Below are positions 3,386 to 6,383 of a stretch of 6,383 nt of DNA, in pieces; position 1 is the first letter of the stretch; every line of letters starts with the position of its first letter. Source of the stretch: a bacterium (GTDB lineage Bacteria > SZUA-79 > Acidulodesulfobacterales > Acidulodesulfobacteraceae); assembly GCA_021794335.1 (NCBI GenBank), contig JAJYQZ010000333.1:1-6383 (forward strand). Reading direction: 5' to 3'. Position numbers and translations under genes: made by a program. The notes below the pieces were generated by a model that did not search any database, was not told the DNA's origin, and was given only the letters and a program-made list of their open reading frames with translations.

Positions 3386-5329
3386 GTGGACGAATATATC
3401 GGAATATCTAAATATAGCAAACGCCCGAAAAGAGAAAGCGAAAAAACGTTGAAAGTAAACGGCAGGGCAAGGGCTAATTTTTTATCTCATAAGGGAAGTT
3501 TTAAAGGTGAAATGTCGCACGTTTTATTTGTTAATGCACAAAATATTAGCGGTGTAGAGAATAAGGGCAGGAGCTCCAAATTTATAGATTATATTATCGA
3601 CAAAAGCAAGGCTTTAGCTGTGTTCGGCAATAAAGATATGGCAAAAGAGCACTTTAAAAAAATCGAAAATGATATATTACCGAAGCGGACAAATTCAGTG
3701 ATACAAAGACGTTTAGTAGTGCAGCTCCCGAGAGAGTTTCTTTCAAACGCAGATAAGAACCTTGACGAAATATCGAAAATGTTAGATGAAAAGTATTTTA
3801 GCAGGAGTGGAGCTTTCGTAGTTGCGCTTCACGATGGCGGGGCAGACTTTAAAAATCCACATCTTCATATCGTCTTTTCTAATCGGGACGCTGAGCTAAA
3901 GAACATTAGGGAGTATCACGATAAAAACTTTTTGAACTCAGTTAAAAACGATATAGCACGGTTTATAAATGTTGAGTTAGGCGTAAAATGCGAGGTATCG
4001 AACGAAAGAAAGCCGCAAAATAGGCATTATCCAAGGTGGGTTAGTGAAGCATATAAAAAATATAAAAATAATCCGGACCAACTTAAAAAATATTGCGATA
4101 AATATGAAATATTGGCTAATTATGTGAACGATATAAATTTACGGGATAGTTTAAAAGATTTAAAAAAAGAGGAAAAAGAATTTAACCGTAAATTTAATGA
4201 CTTCGCAAAGAAAAATAAAAAAGTTTTCGATAAAATTCACGGTCCGGAAGAAGCTGGAATCAAAGAAAAAGTAGAAAAAATAAAAAAAGAGGTGATTAGT
4301 ATGGACTTAGAACCAATTCGTAATATTGACGTCGTTGAATTAGCGGAAAGAATGGGCTTTGAACGTGATAAAACTGACAAAAAGGCTTACAAGCGGGGCG
4401 ATTTAAAAGTTTCTATCGATGAACGCACGGGGCGGTTTAATTCATTCATAGACCAAAACGTGCACGGCAGGGGAGCAATAGACTTTGTGATGAGAACCGA
4501 AAATAAAGATTTTAAGTCGGCGATTGAGTTTTTGAGCGCCGAGTATGCTACGACAGCAACAAAGCCTAATTCTTCTTTCCATCTCCAACGAGAAAAAGAA
4601 AATATCCAACAAGCAAAACAAGAAGAACCGGAAAAAAAAGAACCAGAAAAAAAGATTTTTGAGCTTCCAATGAGAGCAGAAAACACAGAAAAACTAAAAA
4701 GCTATCTTGTTGGAAAAAGAAAAATAAACAAAAAAATAGTCGATAAACTCATTGCCGAAAATCTAATTTATCAAGATGTTAATGGCAATGTTGTTTTTGT
4801 ATCGAGGGACTTAACAGGTAAAGAAATTACGGGCGCAGAGCTTAAAAATGAAAACTTTAAGGGGCTTGCCAAGGGCAGTGATCGGAGCGCGGGAGCTTTC
4901 CAAATTAGAACAACTGGGTCCGACGATAAAAAACTGGTAATCACTGAAAGCGCAATCGACGCTATTTCTTATTTTTCATTGAAAATGCCGGGGAATACTG
5001 CGATTGTTAGCACGTCAGGAGTAATGCCGCATACAACAAAGTTTATCGACGATTTAATTCAAAAAAAAGGAATTAAAAAAGTCGTCGTCGCATACGATAA
5101 CGACGTAGCGGGACAGCTTAACGCATACAAAATGAAAGCTGACATTGAAAAAAAATATCCGGACCTTAACGTAGAAATCGAGAGGTCGAAAGCGAAAGAT
5201 TGGAACGAAGATTTACTGCAGCTGCAAGAAATCGAAAAAATGCAAACGCAGGAGCTGCAAGCAAAACAGCAAAAAAAGGTAAATAGTCCATTTATTAATA
5301 TCACAAACGAAAACAAATTAAAGAGGTGA
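3386..5329 (+). CDS. Relaxase-primase fusion (MobA/MobL-like relaxase + DUF3991 + Toprim)
   Basis: The protein is 647 aa, from a GTG 9 nt after AGAGG (3373-3376). Residues about 40-215 are relaxase-like: His149 followed by NPHLHIVFSNRD (His159, His161) is the metal-binding HUH motif of MobA/MobL proteins. It should nick oriT and lead the strand into the recipient. Residues about 220-300 are a charged helical linker. Residues 313-388 match the CHC2 primase zinc-finger layout (RFNSFI...HGRGAIDFVM...FKSAIEFL) but lack all zinc cysteines. A K/E/P linker (401-424) follows, then a DUF3991-like stretch (about 438-505) and a Toprim domain with Glu521 (ITESAIDA) and Asp571/Asp573 (AYDNDVAG), then KDWNEDL. 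Relaxase-primase fusions (RSF1010 MobA-RepB') prime the transferred strand. The N terminus lacks the usual AAYR tyrosine motif; Tyr69 (FIDYIIDKSKALAVFG) is a candidate nucleophile. Translation is coupled to the next gene. Confidence 0.85.
   Translation: MDEYIGISKYSKRPKRESEKTLKVNGRARANFLSHKGSFKGEMSHVLFVNAQNISGVENKGRSSKFIDYIIDKSKALAVFGNKDMAKEHFKKIENDILPKRTNSVIQRRLVVQLPREFLSNADKNLDEISKMLDEKYFSRSGAFVVALHDGGADFKNPHLHIVFSNRDAELKNIREYHDKNFLNSVKNDIARFINVELGVKCEVSNERKPQNRHYPRWVSEAYKKYKNNPDQLKKYCDKYEILANYVNDINLRDSLKDLKKEEKEFNRKFNDFAKKNKKVFDKIHGPEEAGIKEKVEKIKKEVISMDLEPIRNIDVVELAERMGFERDKTDKKAYKRGDLKVSIDERTGRFNSFIDQNVHGRGAIDFVMRTENKDFKSAIEFLSAEYATTATKPNSSFHLQREKENIQQAKQEEPEKKEPEKKIFELPMRAENTEKLKSYLVGKRKINKKIVDKLIAENLIYQDVNGNVVFVSRDLTGKEITGAELKNENFKGLAKGSDRSAGAFQIRTTGSDDKKLVITESAIDAISYFSLKMPGNTAIVSTSGVMPHTTKFIDDLIQKKGIKKVVVAYDNDVAGQLNAYKMKADIEKKYPDLNVEIERSKAKDWNEDLLQLQEIEKMQTQELQAKQQKKVNSPFINITNENKLKR
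4287..4303 (+). promoter_or_regulatory. Internal ribosome binding site and in-frame ATG in the relaxase-primase gene
   Basis: AAGAGGTGATTAGTATG places a strong Shine-Dalgarno 5-8 nt before an ATG that is codon 306 of the fusion. It is nearly identical to the real start signal of the next gene (AAGAGGTGATTTTTATG at 5321-5337). It falls exactly between the relaxase linker and the first primase-like domain. Confidence 0.6.
4301..5329 (+). CDS. Nested in-frame product: putative stand-alone primase (342 aa)
   Basis: Initiation at Met306 of the fusion would yield a separate protein starting MDLEPIRNIDVVELAERMGF and holding the CHC2-like, DUF3991-like and Toprim segments without the relaxase. This is the RSF1010 plan, in which mobA-repB gives both the fusion and a free RepB' primase from an internal start. 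The ribosome binding site and the domain boundary are seen. The separate product and any primase activity are inferred. The alternative is a scar of an old gene fusion whose start signal is still present. Confidence 0.45.
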   Translation: MDLEPIRNIDVVELAERMGFERDKTDKKAYKRGDLKVSIDERTGRFNSFIDQNVHGRGAIDFVMRTENKDFKSAIEFLSAEYATTATKPNSSFHLQREKENIQQAKQEEPEKKEPEKKIFELPMRAENTEKLKSYLVGKRKINKKIVDKLIAENLIYQDVNGNVVFVSRDLTGKEITGAELKNENFKGLAKGSDRSAGAFQIRTTGSDDKKLVITESAIDAISYFSLKMPGNTAIVSTSGVMPHTTKFIDDLIQKKGIKKVVVAYDNDVAGQLNAYKMKADIEKKYPDLNVEIERSKAKDWNEDLLQLQEIEKMQTQELQAKQQKKVNSPFINITNENKLKR

Positions 5330-5334
5330 TTTTT

Positions 5335-6240
5335 ATGTTTTTTTTAAAGAAATCGAGTAATAGCAAGGCTTTAAGACCTCGTAACCGTTACGAGTTTATT
5401 TTTTTAGCGGTATTTTTATTTTTCGCTTTTATGCCCCGTCCGGCTTCGGCGCAAGGAATTATCACTTTCGACCCTGTTACGGCTGGGATTCAGTCGATAA
5501 TTCAACATTTAACTGCGGCTAATACCGCCATAGAGGCGGCGGAGTCTAAAATACAGACGGAACTTTCCGCTTTGACGTATGCCCGGCAGGGCGAACAGCT
5601 TATGAATCAGATACAGGAACTACAGCAGGAAAGCTCCACGCTTTTAACCTCGGTCAATAACATCGAAGGGACGGTTATGATGCCCGCTGCAGAACTTCAG
5701 GGGCTTAAAAACTCTTTAACCGAAGAGCAGACGAATATGCAAAACATAATCGCGCAGGAAAAAGCTCTCGGAAATCCGCAGATGTCGCAATTCCTGCAGA
5801 ATTACGCAAACACTTACGGCGACTACGGCACGGCGAACGAAACGCCGGTTCAGGCGGCGCAGGGCGCGTATAACCAATATAACACAGCAAATACTCAGGC
5901 CGCCCAGACTGCCGGTTACGCCCAGAGCGTCCTTAATAATTCGCAGAATAACCAGCATTTAATATCGCAGCTGGGGGCGAACGTCGCGGCCGCCCACGGT
6001 CAGGTCGCGGCGGAGCAGGCTAACGGTCAGGCTTTAGTAGCTTTAACGGAAGAAGTAAACCAGCTTAATAAGCTCGAAGCGCAGCAGGCAAAATTAAAAG
6101 CAATGCAAGCCGGGGCGAAAGACTCTCAGCAAGCGGCCGTAGCCGGAAACCGCGCAAACGAAAAAGTATTTACGGTTCCTACTCCGCCAAGCGTTCAAAG
6201 CGGGTTCGGGCAGTATCCGAATGTTACGAATTTTAAATAA
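5335..6240 (+). CDS. trbJ: TrbJ/VirB5-like type IV secretion protein
   Basis: The protein is 301 aa. The ATG lies 6 nt after AAGAGGTG, which overlaps the relaxase stop codon (5327-5329), so translation is probably coupled. A GTG at 5326 in the same frame is inside that ribosome binding site and is unlikely. The signal peptide has basic residues 5-18, a hydrophobic core 21-33 and cleavage at about ASA|Q (39/40). The mature protein is long-helical and rich in Gln/Ala/Asn: helices about 50-110, 120-160 and 215-262, with phrases typical of TrbJ/VirB5 (GEQLMNQIQELQQ, ALVALTEEVNQLNKLEAQQAKLKAMQ). VirB5-type proteins sit at the pilus tip in the periplasm or on the surface and help assemble the pilus and contact recipients. 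The middle of the gene is far richer in GC than the relaxase gene. The C-terminal tail is Pro/Gly-rich and variable. Somewhat longer than usual for the family. Confidence 0.8.
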   Translation: MFFLKKSSNSKALRPRNRYEFIFLAVFLFFAFMPRPASAQGIITFDPVTAGIQSIIQHLTAANTAIEAAESKIQTELSALTYARQGEQLMNQIQELQQESSTLLTSVNNIEGTVMMPAAELQGLKNSLTEEQTNMQNIIAQEKALGNPQMSQFLQNYANTYGDYGTANETPVQAAQGAYNQYNTANTQAAQTAGYAQSVLNNSQNNQHLISQLGANVAAAHGQVAAEQANGQALVALTEEVNQLNKLEAQQAKLKAMQAGAKDSQQAAVAGNRANEKVFTVPTPPSVQSGFGQYPNVTNFK

Positions 6241-6261
6241 ATTTTAAGGGAGGTAATTAAA

Positions 6262-6383
6262 ATGCCTAAAAAAATATTTCTTTTAAGCAGTCTATTATTT
6301 ATTGCCTTGAATTTTGCCGGCTGTGCAAAATATACGCCGTCTTATCATAGCTTTAAATATTATTCAAAGCATAAAAAACAAGC
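6262..6383 (+). CDS. Small lipoprotein (TrbK- or VirB7-like), truncated by the window end
   Basis: The ATG follows GGGAGGT (6248-6254) by 7 nt and lies 21 bp past the trbJ stop. Forty codons are visible with no stop. The start MPKKIFLLSSLLFIALNFAG is an n-region plus hydrophobic stretch ending in a lipobox-like FAGC, so Cys21 should be lipidated by signal peptidase II. The visible mature part is basic and Tyr-rich. In RP4 trbJ is followed by the entry-exclusion lipoprotein trbK, and in other systems VirB7-type lipoproteins lie nearby. Position and lipobox fit either. The rest of the gene is outside the window. Confidence 0.7.
   Translation, partial: MPKKIFLLSSLLFIALNFAGCAKYTPSYHSFKYYSKHKKQ

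Noticed and set aside
4706..4728. Another copy of the TTGGAAA dispersed repeat
   Set aside because: It is an imperfect match in the Lys-rich coding sequence VGKRKINK, easily explained by codon composition.
4387..5316. Minus-strand open frames across the primase half
   Set aside because: Their Phe/Ser/Cys-rich products are the antisense shadow of Lys/Glu-rich coding in the relaxase-primase gene.
5326..5334. GTG at 5326 as the trbJ start
   Set aside because: It is part of the AAGAGGTG ribosome binding site that serves the ATG at 5335.
5705..5958. Two minus-strand frames inside trbJ
   Set aside because: They overlap each other in different frames and lie wholly within the TrbJ-like gene, with no start signal.

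Overview
The window looks like one end of an integrative, plasmid-like conjugative element from a low-GC Gram-negative bacterium. The Gram-negative inference rests on a TrbJ/VirB5-type pilus-associated protein with a Sec signal peptide, followed by a small Sec/SPII lipoprotein. Most of the DNA is AT-rich with Lys/Ile/Asn-rich proteins. I cannot name the genus from the sequence.

Layout: at 80-130 (minus strand) lies the 3' half of a tRNA-Arg(UCU) gene, from the anticodon arm to CCA. It has no 5' half, so it looks like an attachment-site remnant. Positions 1-79 would then be host flank and everything after 130 the element. From 131 to about 850 there is no gene but a replication origin: short repeats beside the att site, a C-rich strand-asymmetric stretch, two copies of an ACGT-centred repeat, four perfect 21-bp iterons (465-548), 11-bp AT-rich repeats (probable melting region) and a long imperfect hairpin.

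Genes: a minus-strand XRE/S24-type repressor (852-1637) is followed by a plus-strand Rep_3-type initiator (1878-2936). The rep promoter is a good sigma-70 promoter flanked by two operator-like copies of a CTACA-tTGTAG dyad that shares its core with the iterons, the classic arrangement for an autoregulated iteron replicon. A 101-aa coiled-coil/basic protein, perhaps a relaxosome accessory factor, follows rep. An inverted pair of 65-74 bp hairpin elements (1702-1775 and 3279-3343) flanks this rep module.

Next comes a 647-aa relaxase-primase fusion (3386-5329): an N-terminal MobA/MobL-like relaxase, then a cysteine-free CHC2-like segment, a DUF3991-like segment and a Toprim domain. Inside it, exactly at the domain junction, a strong Shine-Dalgarno and an in-frame ATG (4301) could yield a separate 342-aa primase-like product, as in RSF1010 MobA-RepB'. 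The type IV secretion genes start immediately downstream: TrbJ/VirB5-like (5335-6240) and a lipoprotein that runs off the end of the window (6262-6383).

Together: origin plus Rep for replication, a repressor for control, relaxase-primase for transfer initiation and possibly priming in the recipient, and the start of the mating-pore operon. No integrase is in the window.
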